Source of the DNA: Torulaspora globosa
Taxonomy: Eukaryota > Ascomycota > Saccharomycetes > Saccharomycetales > Saccharomycetaceae
DNA length: 64,000 nt
NCBI RefSeq assembly: GCF_014133895.1
Contig: NC_050734.1
Span: forward strand, 62,001 to 126,000
Direction of reading: 5' to 3'
In this document: piece by piece, positions 1 to 9,072 of the stretch
Layout of the letters: the number at the start of each line of letters is the position of its first letter
Numbering within the stretch: the stretch's first letter is position 1
Notes under the pieces: generated by a model
What the model was told of the DNA's origin: nothing
The model's input: only the letters and a program-made list of their open reading frames with translations
Databases searched by the model: none
Position numbers and translations under genes: made by a program

Positions 1-55
1 TGAGATGAGATCCACTTTGTTCAAGTACTATTAACTATACTACAGACCAAACAAG

Positions 56-646
56 ATGTCAAACAGATACGATAGCAGGGAGAGCTGGTAAGTAACCGGA
101 CGAGGATCATCTACACGCAGAGCTCATCATACTAACCTTTTTCCCAGCAATTTTTACTACAAAATTGGTGCTTGTAGACATGGTGACAAATGCTCCAAGA
201 GGCATGTTCGGCCTTCCAGGTCTCACACGATAGTGATGTACAATATGCTGTACTTCCCTGCCGGCGGACTCGACAACTCACGGTTCGACGAGCTTTACGA
301 GGACGTGTACATCGAGGCATGTCGGTTCGGTCCCGTACGGTCCATGGTCATCTGCGAGAACGGCAACGACCATCTCAAGGGGAACGTCTACATCCATTTC
401 GAGAGCGAGGAAGATGCCCTGAGGGCAAGGGACAGTTTCAACACGCGCTGGTTTGACGAACGGCCCATCTACTGCGACCTGACCCACATTTCCGACTTCA
501 GAGACGCCATTTGTCGGAAGCACGACACAAGAGCGTGCGAAAGAGGCGACGAGTGCAACTTCATGCACGTCAGGAGGCCTTCCACTAAGCTGAGAATCGA
601 CCTGGAGAAGTCCCAGGCCAAGAAATGGCACACCAGAACGCCTTGA
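56..646 (+). CDS. U2AF small subunit-like splicing factor (U2AF35/U2AF1 ortholog), two exons
   Basis: Exons are 56..87 and 148..646, giving 176 residues. The joined protein has the full U2AF35 core: a CCCH zinc finger at about residues 11-30 (C-x8-C-x5-C-x3-H, beginning CNFYYKIGAC), a U2AF-homology RRM at about 40-130 including the NTRWF segment, and a second CCCH finger (CRKHDTRAC...CNFMH) near 140-160. There is no RS tail. In other eukaryotes this protein reads the AG at the 3' splice site. S. cerevisiae has no ortholog, so the gene is an ancestral component retained here. The intronless reading from the downstream ATG at 233 would lose the first finger, which is why I chose the spliced model. 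It lies upstream of PRE8 on the same strand. No RNA evidence is available, but splice signals and homology agree on the junction. Confidence 0.9.
88..147 (+). other. 60-nt spliceosomal intron in the U2AF35-like gene
   Basis: The 5' site is GTAAGT (88-93), the branch site is a perfect TACTAAC (130-136), and the 3' end is a pyrimidine-rich CTTTTTCCCAG ending at 147. The branch adenosine lies about 12 nt from the AG. Removing it joins TG|C into the first cysteine of zinc finger 1 and restores the family's N-terminus. Confidence 0.9.
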
Positions 647-719
647 AGAGCCTTCGTCAACCAGCGATGAGCTTTAACGCTGTCGTAAACAGTGACATGG
701 GCTCTTAACGCTATACTAA

Positions 720-728
720 GGTGGCAAA
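720..728 (+). promoter_or_regulatory. PACE element (Rpn4-type site) upstream of PRE8
   Basis: GGTGGCAAA is an exact match to the proteasome-associated control element bound by Rpn4. It lies about 67 bp before the PRE8 start codon, the usual placement for proteasome genes. Binding by Rpn4 in this species is inferred. Confidence 0.85.
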
Positions 729-794
729 AGTATTGACGACTACTACTAACAGCACAGCAGGACCAGGAATTGAGAAAGCTGAGATTGATCCGGG

Positions 795-1547
795 ATGGCT
801 GATAGGTACTCTTTCTCGTTGACTACGTTTTCCCCTAACGGAAAATTGGGGCAGATAGACTATGCGTTTACGGCGGTGAAGCAAGGTGTGACATCGATCG
901 GTATCAAGGCGACTAATGGTGTGGTGATAGCGTCGGAGAAGAAGTCGTCTTCGCCTTTGGCACTTACTGAAACACTGTCGAAGGTTTCGGCTATAACGCC
1001 GGACATCGGAGCTGTTTATTCTGGGATGGGACCTGATTTTAGAGTGTTAATCGACAAATCGAGAAAAGTAGCACATACCAATTACAAGAGAATCTACGGG
1101 GAGTATCCTCCTACAAAGCTGCTTGTGTCGGAAGTGGCCAAGATCATGCAGGAGGCAACGCAATCGGGAGGTGTGAGACCGTTTGGAGTTTCGCTACTTG
1201 TAGCAGGTTATGACGAGCATAGCGGGTTTGGCTTGTACCAGGTGGATCCGTCAGGCTCGTACTTTCCTTGGAAAGCCACTGCGATAGGGAGGGGTTCAAC
1301 GGCGGCCAAGACTTTTCTGGAGAAAAGATGGAATGAGGAGCTGGAACTCGAAGACGCGATTCACATCGTTCTCTTGACGCTAAAGGAGTCCGTGGAGGGC
1401 GAATTCAATGGCGAGTCCATTGAGATTGCAGTAGTCGGTGAGGAGAATAAAGATATGCTTGGTTACACAGGCGTTCCCACAGATAAAGGACCAAGATTCA
1501 GACGACTAACTGCACAAGAGATTGACGATAGGTTAGATGCATTATAG
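795..1547 (+). CDS. PRE8: 20S proteasome alpha-2 subunit Pre8
   Basis: This 250-residue protein is colinear with S. cerevisiae Pre8 (YML092C) over its whole length. It carries the proteasome alpha-type N-terminal signature near residues 5-24 (YSFSLTTFSPNGKLGQ) and conserved blocks such as GVRPFGVSLL and YQVDPSGSYFPW. Alpha-2 is a structural, non-catalytic subunit of the outer ring of the core particle and helps gate the channel. The first ATG matches the ortholog's start. A PACE site 67 bp upstream implies Rpn4 control. It converges with UTP14, with about 100 bp between the stops, the same neighbour as in S. cerevisiae. Confidence 0.97.
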   Translation: MADRYSFSLTTFSPNGKLGQIDYAFTAVKQGVTSIGIKATNGVVIASEKKSSSPLALTETLSKVSAITPDIGAVYSGMGPDFRVLIDKSRKVAHTNYKRIYGEYPPTKLLVSEVAKIMQEATQSGGVRPFGVSLLVAGYDEHSGFGLYQVDPSGSYFPWKATAIGRGSTAAKTFLEKRWNEELELEDAIHIVLLTLKESVEGEFNGESIEIAVVGEENKDMLGYTGVPTDKGPRFRRLTAQEIDDRLDAL

Positions 1548-1645
1548 CTTTTTCTTCAATACTTCAATGATAACAAAGAAAAACAAATCTGTCAAAAAAT
1601 GACCTGCCGCATAGGGCTATTTAGTATACAATTTTTTTTCTTGGT

Positions 1646-4207
1646 CTATTTGAAGGGTGCTTTCAATGGCGATATGACGTGCGAAGGCTTCGTCAGGATT
1701 CTTGGCTTGATCATTTTTTGATGCGAGGCTCTTGATGTCCATTCCTGCCCGATAGGCATCCGCAAGGACCTCTCATACTGTTCTCTGTTTTCATACGGGA
1801 ACGGAACAGCGGATGATTGATACTTGAGGTTTTTCTTGTTAGCCCTTTCATTTATTATAACGTTCTTCAGATTCTTATCCTTCCTCTTGTCCTTAGAAGC
1901 TACACCTTTAATCTTCTGGACAAACTTCCTTTTCTTCGCAGGGTTAGCTCCGGCACCTGCCCACTCACCCCAGCCCGGTAAAGTCACATCTTGCTCCTTG
2001 TCATCTTCGTCAATCGCCGTCCTCTTCTTCTCTTCCTCGAAATTATCGACAACTTCATCACCAGCAAATGCTTCCGCGATCGATTCTTGTTGCTTGAACA
2101 TAAAGTTATTGCTGTCGTCATCTGGATCCCCATAAGGATCGACCAGTTGCAAACGATTTGTATCATTCAGATCGAGCAGTAGATCATCGTCTCTTTGAGC
2201 TTTCTTTGCTGATTTTTCTTGCTGTCTGTCGGAGGCTTTCTCAATCTTTTTTGCACTCTTTACCAGTTTCGAACTATCCTTCCCCACAATAGAGACCTTT
2301 GCTGAGCGAACGACATTGTTATCGTTTTCATCATCACTTGTGCCCAGCCAAGGATTAGGTTCATCTGATGTTGCTTGCTTCTCAGTCGGCTGTTCGCGCG
2401 GTAGCTCTACCGCCCGTTCTTCAGTAACTTCTGCTTCTATCTTAGTAGTGGTCTGCTTATCCTCCCCTGGATCAGATTTCGCTGCATTTATTCCTGGCGT
2501 GTATACCCTTCTACCTTTGTTGATGTGTATATTGAAACCGTCGTCGAAAAGAAGTTCGTCCTTTGGATCTTGCTCTTCATCGTCCGCAGCCTCCATTGCT
2601 CTCAGATCTGCAACCAGCTCTTTGTTGGCCTCACGCTCTCTTGCCTCAGCGTTCTTCATAAATGCCATGTTCATGACACCAGTCTTGCCAACAGTTTCCC
2701 TTAATTGAACGTCCTCAGAGCTTTTCTGTTCTTCATCCTCGACATCGGTCAATTTTGCATCTTCCTCGCTTTCGGAACCTCGATCCAGTATTTTCTGCTT
2801 TAGACGCTCGCCTTGTTTCAACATCTCTTCAATCTCCTCTCTTGTTTCCTGATCATTTGCCATTCCATGCTTGAACATGTCCTTGCTCCATTTCGAATTC
2901 GCTCTATGCTTCAAAGTCATTCTTTCCTTAGCTCTGGCAGCTTCCTGGTCATCATCGCTTTCATCCGATAGGCCTGCCATTTCCCTATTTCTCAGCATTT
3001 CCTTCTTCTTTATGCGACGATAAGTTTTGGACTTTATTTTCTTCAGTCTCTTGGCCTTTCTCTCTTCCCTGAACATTAGTTCCCTCATCAATCTCAATTC
3101 AGCAGTTCTCTTCTTCATTTCTTCGGGAGACATCTTTGCAGTGGCAAGATCTTCAAAAGTTGTATTCTTTTGATCCTCTACCAAATTGCTGTCCTCCAAA
3201 ACTTTGTCAACTTTCTGCTGCAGTTCACTTCGAGGCTGCTCTGTAGATCTTGTGAAAGCGGAAGCATGATTCTGTTCGCCCGGAGCATTCATAGGAAATG
3301 ACAGGTGCTCGGCGCGTCTATTTTGTTGAACCACATCCTGCCATTTGTCTACTTCTTGCTTGGAGATTTCATAAGCGGCCTTGCGATTGTGTCTCTCTTG
3401 GATTCGCTGCGGCAAAGGAACCGCGACTGCGGCAGAGTCCTTTTGAATTAACCTGGCACTCGCAGCCGCCTCTTTATCTTCAACCACATCCATCATATCT
3501 GTCAAGTTCAGCTTTTTCATACTTCTGTTCGAAGGAAGACTATATTCGCTATCTTTACCGCTGCCAAAGTTGTCCAGCTTCCTGTTTCGCTTTGAGTCAG
3601 TCTGTTTGAGAAGATCATTGGTAATTGTAGCCAGTTCAACGTCCTCGTCATCCTCCGAGATTTCGTCGAAAGGATCTTCTTCCTCTTCCTCGTCTTCATC
3701 ATCGCTTGAAGACTCCTCAGAATCCTCTTCGCTGGACTCCTCTCCGCTACTTTTCAACTGTAGCTTTTCATCCGCATCTTCAGCTTCAGAAGAATCCCTT
3801 TCTTCCTGTTTATCATCCATATCCCACACTTGCGACAACGGCACAAGCTCTTCTTCATCTATTGAGGTGTAGCCGGCTTCATCTTCCGACAAAGATTCCT
3901 TATTATTCTTCCTTCGGTCACGAATAGCCTGGGACATCTTAGAATCCAACACATCATAGTCATCGTCTGATCCCAGGGCCGCGTCTGAGTCCAACTCTTC
4001 ATCCTCAAATGACTCTTCGCCACTGTCTTCCCCGTTTGTTCCTTGCACTTTCTTCAACAGATTCACAACATGGCCGTTGTCATCACCACTGCCATATCCG
4101 TCATCACTTCCAGAAGCATTTCCTCCCATCTCTTTCTCAGCAATTTCGAGAGCATTTTGGGCTCTTTTTGCAAGCTTAGACCTAGATTTAGACTTCCGCT
4201 TTGCCAT
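1646..4207 (-). CDS. UTP14: U3 snoRNP/SSU processome protein Utp14
   Basis: The 853-residue protein matches Utp14 (YML093W) in its basic N-terminus (MAKRKSKSRSKLAKRAQNAL), long acidic serine-rich stretches at about 60-190, a conserved Utp14 core at about 240-560 and a basic C-terminus. Utp14 is an essential nucleolar component of the small-subunit processome and activates the helicase Dhr1 for release of U3 snoRNA during 18S rRNA maturation. The acidic region explains several serine-rich open frames on the opposite strand. PAC and RRPE motifs lie upstream, as expected for a ribosome-biogenesis gene. Its order next to PRE8 and GIM5 is conserved with S. cerevisiae. Confidence 0.96.
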   Translation of the reverse strand: MAKRKSKSRSKLAKRAQNALEIAEKEMGGNASGSDDGYGSGDDNGHVVNLLKKVQGTNGEDSGEESFEDEELDSDAALGSDDDYDVLDSKMSQAIRDRRKNNKESLSEDEAGYTSIDEEELVPLSQVWDMDDKQEERDSSEAEDADEKLQLKSSGEESSEEDSEESSSDDEDEEEEEDPFDEISEDDEDVELATITNDLLKQTDSKRNRKLDNFGSGKDSEYSLPSNRSMKKLNLTDMMDVVEDKEAAASARLIQKDSAAVAVPLPQRIQERHNRKAAYEISKQEVDKWQDVVQQNRRAEHLSFPMNAPGEQNHASAFTRSTEQPRSELQQKVDKVLEDSNLVEDQKNTTFEDLATAKMSPEEMKKRTAELRLMRELMFREERKAKRLKKIKSKTYRRIKKKEMLRNREMAGLSDESDDDQEAARAKERMTLKHRANSKWSKDMFKHGMANDQETREEIEEMLKQGERLKQKILDRGSESEEDAKLTDVEDEEQKSSEDVQLRETVGKTGVMNMAFMKNAEAREREANKELVADLRAMEAADDEEQDPKDELLFDDGFNIHINKGRRVYTPGINAAKSDPGEDKQTTTKIEAEVTEERAVELPREQPTEKQATSDEPNPWLGTSDDENDNNVVRSAKVSIVGKDSSKLVKSAKKIEKASDRQQEKSAKKAQRDDDLLLDLNDTNRLQLVDPYGDPDDDSNNFMFKQQESIAEAFAGDEVVDNFEEEKKRTAIDEDDKEQDVTLPGWGEWAGAGANPAKKRKFVQKIKGVASKDKRKDKNLKNVIINERANKKNLKYQSSAVPFPYENREQYERSLRMPIGQEWTSRASHQKMIKPRILTKPSHVISPLKAPFK

Positions 4208-4285
4208 TCTAGTTTTCAGCCGTCCTGAGGGTTCGAAAGAGGGTCCAGCACCTTCGTTTACAGCTTTTGAAGTATCTCTTTCAAT

Positions 4286-4311
4286 AGCTCATCGCTTGCT
4301 GAAATTTTTTT
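4286..4311 (-). promoter_or_regulatory. PAC and RRPE-like motifs in the UTP14 promoter
   Basis: On the UTP14 strand, GCGATGAGCT (4286-4295) matches the PAC element. An adjacent A/T block, TGAAATTTTTTT on the plus strand (4300-4311), resembles RRPE. They lie 80-105 bp upstream of the UTP14 ATG. This pair typifies yeast ribosome-biogenesis promoters; PAC is bound by Dot6/Tod6 and RRPE by Stb3. Confidence 0.75.
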
Positions 4312-4378
4312 ATGTATACCATCACTGGAAAATCACCATCTCTAGAAGAAACTACTGGCAAAACGCTAAACAATCTAT

Positions 4379-4915
4379 CTATTTGGCAGCTCCGGCAGTC
4401 TTTTGCTGCCTGGCCATCTCTTCGTGGCGGCTCAGACTTACCTGTCTAATCTTGTCTTCGATAGCCAGCGAGTACTGGCTCTTTTCTTTGATGATGTTCT
4501 GTATCTGCACCGCTTCCTTGTTAAGCTTCGCTACCTTCTTCTCGTAGAAGGCAATTGCCTCGTCAGCGTTCTTGTCAACATAATAGCCGGTTCCTACGTC
4601 TACCATGAATTTGTTGTTATCGACAACTCGGCCCGGTAGATACAAAGAAGCTGATGCTGGCACCAATAGCTTCTGATCTTTGTTTTCTGGCGACGATATG
4701 GCTTTGATGTCCTCTATACATTCAGCAAATTTGCTTCTTGCCATGTTGAGGGCTTGCAATGACTGGGTGAAATGCTGCAACTCTTGATCGAACTGCTGTT
4801 TCACAGCTGACAATTGCTCAGGCCCTAGTTTGCTCAGATCGACTAAGGGAACGTTAGTAAGGTATCGAAGGGCGGCAGGCTTTTCAATGCATTACGTACT
4901 TCTTTGTGTAGACAT
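4379..4915 (-). CDS. GIM5: Prefoldin subunit 5 (Gim5/Pac10-type alpha subunit), two exons
   Basis: Exon 1 is 4900..4915 and exon 2 is 4379..4842, together 159 residues. The spliced N-terminus reads MSTQRIDLSKL, matching Gim5 (YML094W), whose gene in S. cerevisiae also has an intron near the start. The protein shows the alpha-prefoldin pattern: an N-terminal helix ([12 protein letters not shown]), a central beta segment ([13 protein letters not shown]...VDVGTGYYV) and a C-terminal coiled-coil helix. Prefoldin is a cytosolic hexamer that passes nascent actin and tubulin to the CCT chaperonin. The unspliced ATG at 4813 would drop the first 16 residues. Gene order is conserved with S. cerevisiae. 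Confidence 0.95.
4843..4899 (-). other. 57-nt spliceosomal intron in GIM5
   Basis: On the minus strand the intron starts with GTACGT (4899-4894), has a perfect TACTAAC branch site (4859-4853) and ends in CCCTTAG at 4843, only about 10 nt after the branch motif. Splicing joins A|TC to encode the isoleucine of MSTQRIDL, in register with the ortholog. Confidence 0.9.
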
Positions 4916-5077
4916 GACTGGACGATTCTGGAGGTCCAAGAGCACTTCAGTGTTCGGAACTGTGTTTCCTTGTTGCAAGCAGAATAGTAAGCTGCGCTTT
5001 GATAGTAAGATCGATTAAGCACTTGACTGTCAAGCGTCCGATGAACAGCAGACGGTGCAAAGAGAAGCCCTACTATA

Positions 5078-5695
5078 ATGAATAACACTGATCCTACATC
5101 GTTCCAGAGCATACTGGCTGGCGTCAAGAGACTGCGGGAGAAGGAAGGCGGGAAGGAAGACAATGCTGAATCGAATCGCAAAGACCAAAGATCTGGCTCA
5201 GCAACAGAGAGTGCCACGGTAGTGGAAAAGCCCGGGAGGGTGATCAATGCCTTCAATCAACAGGGCAGAATTAGGCCCTCCGCTGGCACAGCAGAAGGCG
5301 GTCCAAAAAGTCAAGCGGGAGTGAATGCTGGGAAGACCATTTTGGTGAATACAACACAAAAGGAGAACCCGTTGCTGAATCACCTGAAGAACACGAATTG
5401 GAGATACGTTTCATCTGCAAAGGGGACAAAGGTATATTATGATTACTTAATCAAGAAGCGATCTGTGCTGTTTCTCACTCTGACATATCACAAACTATAT
5501 GCCGATTATATTGGCCGTCGAATACTGCCGTTGCAAAATAACGGAGACAATATTCTCATATTTGTAGTAGATGACACCAATTCGGAAGACATATTGAAAG
5601 ATATCACGAAGATGTGTATGTTCAAGGGTTTCACGCTTCTTCTGGCGTTTAATTTTGAACAAGCGGCGAGATACATCGAATATTTGAACAGCTAG
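5078..5695 (+). CDS. RAD10: Nucleotide excision repair endonuclease subunit Rad10 (ERCC1 ortholog)
   Basis: The 205-residue protein matches Rad10 (YML095C, 210 residues). A variable basic N-terminus of about 85 residues is followed by the ERCC1 central domain, starting near ILVNTTQKENPLLNHLKNTNWRY-like sequence, and a segment ending in the Rad1-binding region (FNFEQAARYIEYLN). Rad10 pairs with the nuclease Rad1 to cut 5' of bulky lesions and to trim 3' flaps during single-strand annealing. It is the non-catalytic, DNA-binding partner. The stop lies only 9 bp from the stop of the convergent YML096W homolog. Confidence 0.95.
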   Translation: MNNTDPTSFQSILAGVKRLREKEGGKEDNAESNRKDQRSGSATESATVVEKPGRVINAFNQQGRIRPSAGTAEGGPKSQAGVNAGKTILVNTTQKENPLLNHLKNTNWRYVSSAKGTKVYYDYLIKKRSVLFLTLTYHKLYADYIGRRILPLQNNGDNILIFVVDDTNSEDILKDITKMCMFKGFTLLLAFNFEQAARYIEYLNS

Positions 5696-5704
5696 CAGCG
5701 CTGA

Positions 5705-7255
5705 TCACTTAAGCCGGTCAGTTCCGTGTTTGTTGCCGTCTTTGGTCATTTTGGCGCTCTTGGTCCCGAACTGGATAGCCCTCTTGGGCTCGTCGCAAAT
5801 TCCGTCGAGGGCTAATTTATCCGATGCAAGCTTTCTCAGTGCTAGTTTGTTGATCTTATAGCTGATAGGAAGCTCTTGCGTCGAGAACTGGATCACGTCG
5901 TGGTCCAAGAACGGATACCGAACTTCGACTCCGTTTATGGCAATCACCTTATCATCCCGATTCAGATTCCTGTCGTGAATGTTGTTTATCTGTCTGGAAA
6001 GTTCCTGCTGTAACTCAGCCAGTGATTTGTTAGCTAGCTTGTGGTACCCGCCGTACAGTTCGTCTGCGCCGAGACCGCTGAACAGAACAATTGCTTGTCG
6101 CTGGTAGGCCACTGTCTCCCCTGCAGAGCTTCGCAGTTTGCCGGCACCTCGTGAGGCGAAGTAGAAGGCTATTGCAATCGAAAGATCCATTTCAGTATCC
6201 TTGGGGTACATCAAATCAATCACGGTGTCTCTCTGTTGCAGATATTCCTCATACGGAACGTCAACTTCGATGAGCCTTATATCGATGTCAGGGTACTGTC
6301 TCTTCAAGAATCTAGCGCTGCTTGAAGCCAGCTTTCGGTCCGGTGTATCTGCTGGCATAATTCCTGTCCTTGGGTTCTCGAATCCTACATTTATCAACTC
6401 TACTACCTTGCGCGTCATTGAGCACTGCTGAAGTTGTCTGCATACAAGGGCAGCTATCACGGTACAGTCAAGACCTCCAGAAAACAGTATTCCGATTGGA
6501 GAGTTCTCGATATGTATAGGATGTATGGAGCGGACGCGTTTGCGCACAGCAAGGTCGAGTACATCATAGAGCTGAGTCACAGCGCAGTCCAGGCCAGTGA
6601 GCTCGTGGTCAACTGCAGGTGAGACAGTATACGGCGACGTTAGCTCAAAAGAGTGGTCAAGGCTTTTCGTCGCAGGATCATAAACGTAGATGGCCCCTGC
6701 GGCGCAATCGACAAATCCGTCAATTGCGCCAGACACGCTGGATACATACAGTTCACCACTTTCCCGACACAAGCGGTAACCCAGACTTCTTTTGCCCACA
6801 TTATCGCGGCCAAAGAAGAACTTGTGCTTCTTCAAGTCATATATCGTGTAGGAAAACTCGCCTTGCAAAGATTGAACAATCTGGTAAACGTCAGCCTCAG
6901 GTGCTAGCAACTTCGAGACGATAAACTGCGTGTCATTGTTTTGCACTTCTGCGTTGTAGAGCTCCCCATTGAATTGCAAGATGTACCTTCCGTCGATGTC
7001 CACACTTTGGGATGTAAAAGGGTCCCTCAGCGAGAGCACCGACGAGAACCAGGCAGTACAATGTTCTCTCAAAGATCTGAATGAGCAGTAATCTGGGCCT
7101 CTGGCTTTTATGTAGGGCACTATTTGCTCAAAGATGTCTGACGTCTTCGATTTCTTATCCGTTGTCACAGGGCATTCGCCATACTCAACATATTCATCAA
7201 CAAGTCCCTGTTTGGTACCCTGGTCGGGAGCATAATGCAACAGAATACCACACAT
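5705..7255 (-). CDS. Asparagine synthetase-domain protein, YML096W ortholog
   Basis: The 516-residue protein starts MCGILL, so Cys2 is the predicted Ntn-type glutamine amidotransferase nucleophile. The glutaminase-like half (about 1-200) includes ARGPD and a FNGELYN block. The synthetase half carries the PP-loop SGGLDC near residue 260 and a later FSGLGADELYGGY block. It matches the uncharacterised S. cerevisiae YML096W in length and position. These proteins resemble asparagine synthetases and human ASNSD1, but S. cerevisiae uses Asn1/Asn2 for asparagine, so the substrate is unknown. It converges with RAD10, and VPS9 starts about 160 bp beyond its 5' end. Confidence 0.9.
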   Translation of the reverse strand: MCGILLHYAPDQGTKQGLVDEYVEYGECPVTTDKKSKTSDIFEQIVPYIKARGPDYCSFRSLREHCTAWFSSVLSLRDPFTSQSVDIDGRYILQFNGELYNAEVQNNDTQFIVSKLLAPEADVYQIVQSLQGEFSYTIYDLKKHKFFFGRDNVGKRSLGYRLCRESGELYVSSVSGAIDGFVDCAAGAIYVYDPATKSLDHSFELTSPYTVSPAVDHELTGLDCAVTQLYDVLDLAVRKRVRSIHPIHIENSPIGILFSGGLDCTVIAALVCRQLQQCSMTRKVVELINVGFENPRTGIMPADTPDRKLASSSARFLKRQYPDIDIRLIEVDVPYEEYLQQRDTVIDLMYPKDTEMDLSIAIAFYFASRGAGKLRSSAGETVAYQRQAIVLFSGLGADELYGGYHKLANKSLAELQQELSRQINNIHDRNLNRDDKVIAINGVEVRYPFLDHDVIQFSTQELPISYKINKLALRKLASDKLALDGICDEPKRAIQFGTKSAKMTKDGNKHGTDRLK

Positions 7256-7416
7256 TCAGTGGTCTTCACTAGGTACTTTTCCTATGTTAACTCGGCTCGA
7301 TGAGATTGACACTTCTCCAAGCTTAATACGTAAGACAACACCGAAGAACTCACCAGTGCTAGCACAATTGAGAATAAGAGTCAAGATCTCAACTCAGCTC
7401 CGACGCTAACAAGGAT

Positions 7417-8766
7417 ATGAGTCAAGAACAGATAGAGAAGGATAAAGATGTTGGAAATACGGTGGATCCTCCATCACCGGCGGCCGCACTTGGCGAGACA
7501 GTAGATGACATACCTCAATCTTCAGTGAAGAAACCAATGCAAACTCTCGAGGAGGATGAAGAAGAGCCATTTTACGATTTCCAAAAGTTTAGCAAGCAAC
7601 TGCAGGATCCCAGAGCAGAACCTATAGTGAAATACACGAAATCTTTTCTCCGGAACTTTCAAACTCAGCGGGCACTATGGAGTGCTGATGAACAGACCAA
7701 GCTGGTTAAAGACTTTAAGATATTCATTTACGATAAATTCCGTGAGTACGAGCCATTCAAGTCTCTAGACGGACTCAGCTTGAGGAATGCCGAGGAAGGT
7801 TTGGAGAAGCTGATCATGGGAAAACTATACCATAGGTGTTTCTCTCCCTGTTTGAAAAGCCTGGGAGGTGACCTGGATGAAGGACATGCAAAGGACTTGT
7901 CTAACGACAAGAGGCTTCGAGAGAAAATAGCAGAGTTCAAGTTCCTGAAGCCGGAAGATCTGGACATTCCCAGCGCGCTAAGCGGGAGACTATCGAAGTT
8001 TGTGCAGCTCTCGGGAGAAGAGCTGAATAAGGTCAATCGGTTCAAGGCGCCACGGGACAAGATGATCTGCATCTTAAACTCCTGTAAAGTGATTTTTGGG
8101 ATGTTGAGACATCACAGGCTGGCCGACAAGGGTGCCGACAGCTTCATCCCGCTACTGATCTTCACGATACTTCGCGGAGACATCGAGGCTCTTGCGTCGA
8201 ATGTCAGCTACATCGACAGATTCAGGTTCGACGATTTCATCCGAGGCGAAGCGTCATACTATCTGAACAGCCTCCAGGCAGCGATGAACTACATCATGAC
8301 GCTCGAGGTGGGGTCCTTGCAGTGTGCTGGAGACGAATCTTTCAAGACGCGATACGATCAGAACCGAGAACTATTGCGTAAAGAGCGAGCCAGGGAAGTC
8401 TCAGACAAGCCGGGGCCTCCGCCTACGCCTAAAGCCACCACCGTCCACAGCCCGGCTCCCAGTGAGTATATTCTCAGCCCGCTGGACGAAGTCACCAACG
8501 TCGTGGTAACCAAATTCACCGAGTTATTCGGCAACAAACCCGAGTTGGCCAAACCGGAAACCTCTGCGCAGCCCCATCCTACATCAGCTGGCGACAGTCT
8601 CGACGTTGATGTGCTGGCGAAGCGAATACAGGAGAGAGAGCAAAGGGAGACCCTCGAAACCCTGCAATCCATGTTCCCCGAGATGGACAAGGAAATCATC
8701 GAAGATGTGTGCATTGCCAAGAAATACAGGATAGGCGCCACGGTAGACGTATTGCTCTCTCTGTGA
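7417..8766 (+). CDS. VPS9: Rab5/Vps21 guanine nucleotide exchange factor Vps9
   Basis: The 449-residue protein matches Vps9 (YML097C, 451 residues). It has an acidic N-terminus, a helical bundle at about 60-150, a VPS9 exchange domain at about 160-330 (including DKMICILNSCKVIFGML and GADSFIPLLIFTIL) and a C-terminal CUE ubiquitin-binding domain at about 408-449 (LQSMFPEMD...TVDVLLSL). It activates Vps21/Rab5 on endosomes in vacuolar protein sorting, and the CUE domain binds monoubiquitin. The 3' half is visibly richer in G+C than the 5' half. Confidence 0.96.
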   Translation: MSQEQIEKDKDVGNTVDPPSPAAALGETVDDIPQSSVKKPMQTLEEDEEEPFYDFQKFSKQLQDPRAEPIVKYTKSFLRNFQTQRALWSADEQTKLVKDFKIFIYDKFREYEPFKSLDGLSLRNAEEGLEKLIMGKLYHRCFSPCLKSLGGDLDEGHAKDLSNDKRLREKIAEFKFLKPEDLDIPSALSGRLSKFVQLSGEELNKVNRFKAPRDKMICILNSCKVIFGMLRHHRLADKGADSFIPLLIFTILRGDIEALASNVSYIDRFRFDDFIRGEASYYLNSLQAAMNYIMTLEVGSLQCAGDESFKTRYDQNRELLRKERAREVSDKPGPPPTPKATTVHSPAPSEYILSPLDEVTNVVVTKFTELFGNKPELAKPETSAQPHPTSAGDSLDVDVLAKRIQEREQRETLETLQSMFPEMDKEIIEDVCIAKKYRIGATVDVLLSL

Positions 8767-9072
8767 TAAATGGCTACGTATTTGCTAGCGATCCAGGAGG
8801 CCCACCGCGCCATAAATTTGCTGACATTTTACTCATTATCGATTTACTGACGCTCGCTTTTTCATTTTGGACAGGCTGTCGTTATGATTTTTTTTACTCG
8901 ATGACAAAGAAAAGTGAAGAATCTACAAGAAGAAAAAGTCTTTGATATCTGGCTGGTATATAAAGCTGAGAGTTGATTCAGGTGTCATCTGGTTGACTGT
9001 GGTTGGTAGCATAAGGGCAGTTGAATAGGTGGAGTGAGTTTGCGTGTGGTTGGCTGCTTTTTTGTTGAGAAA
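8767..9072. promoter_or_regulatory. VPS9-ERO1 intergenic region with TATA box and UPRE-like site
   Basis: About 300 bp holds the ERO1 promoter. TATATAAA occurs at 8957-8964, about 110 bp before the ERO1 ATG. CAGGCTG at 8872-8878 reads CAGCCTG on the minus strand, fitting the Hac1 UPRE core CANCNTG, and the flanks (GGACAG..TGTC) resemble the S. cerevisiae KAR2 UPRE. Hac1 control of ERO1 is known in S. cerevisiae; use of this site is inferred. Confidence 0.55.

Noticed and set aside
744..750. TACTAAC box upstream of PRE8, suggesting a 5' intron
   Set aside because: No GTATGT/GTAAGT-type 5' site with a plausible upstream coding exon; the ATG at 795 already matches the Pre8 N-terminus.
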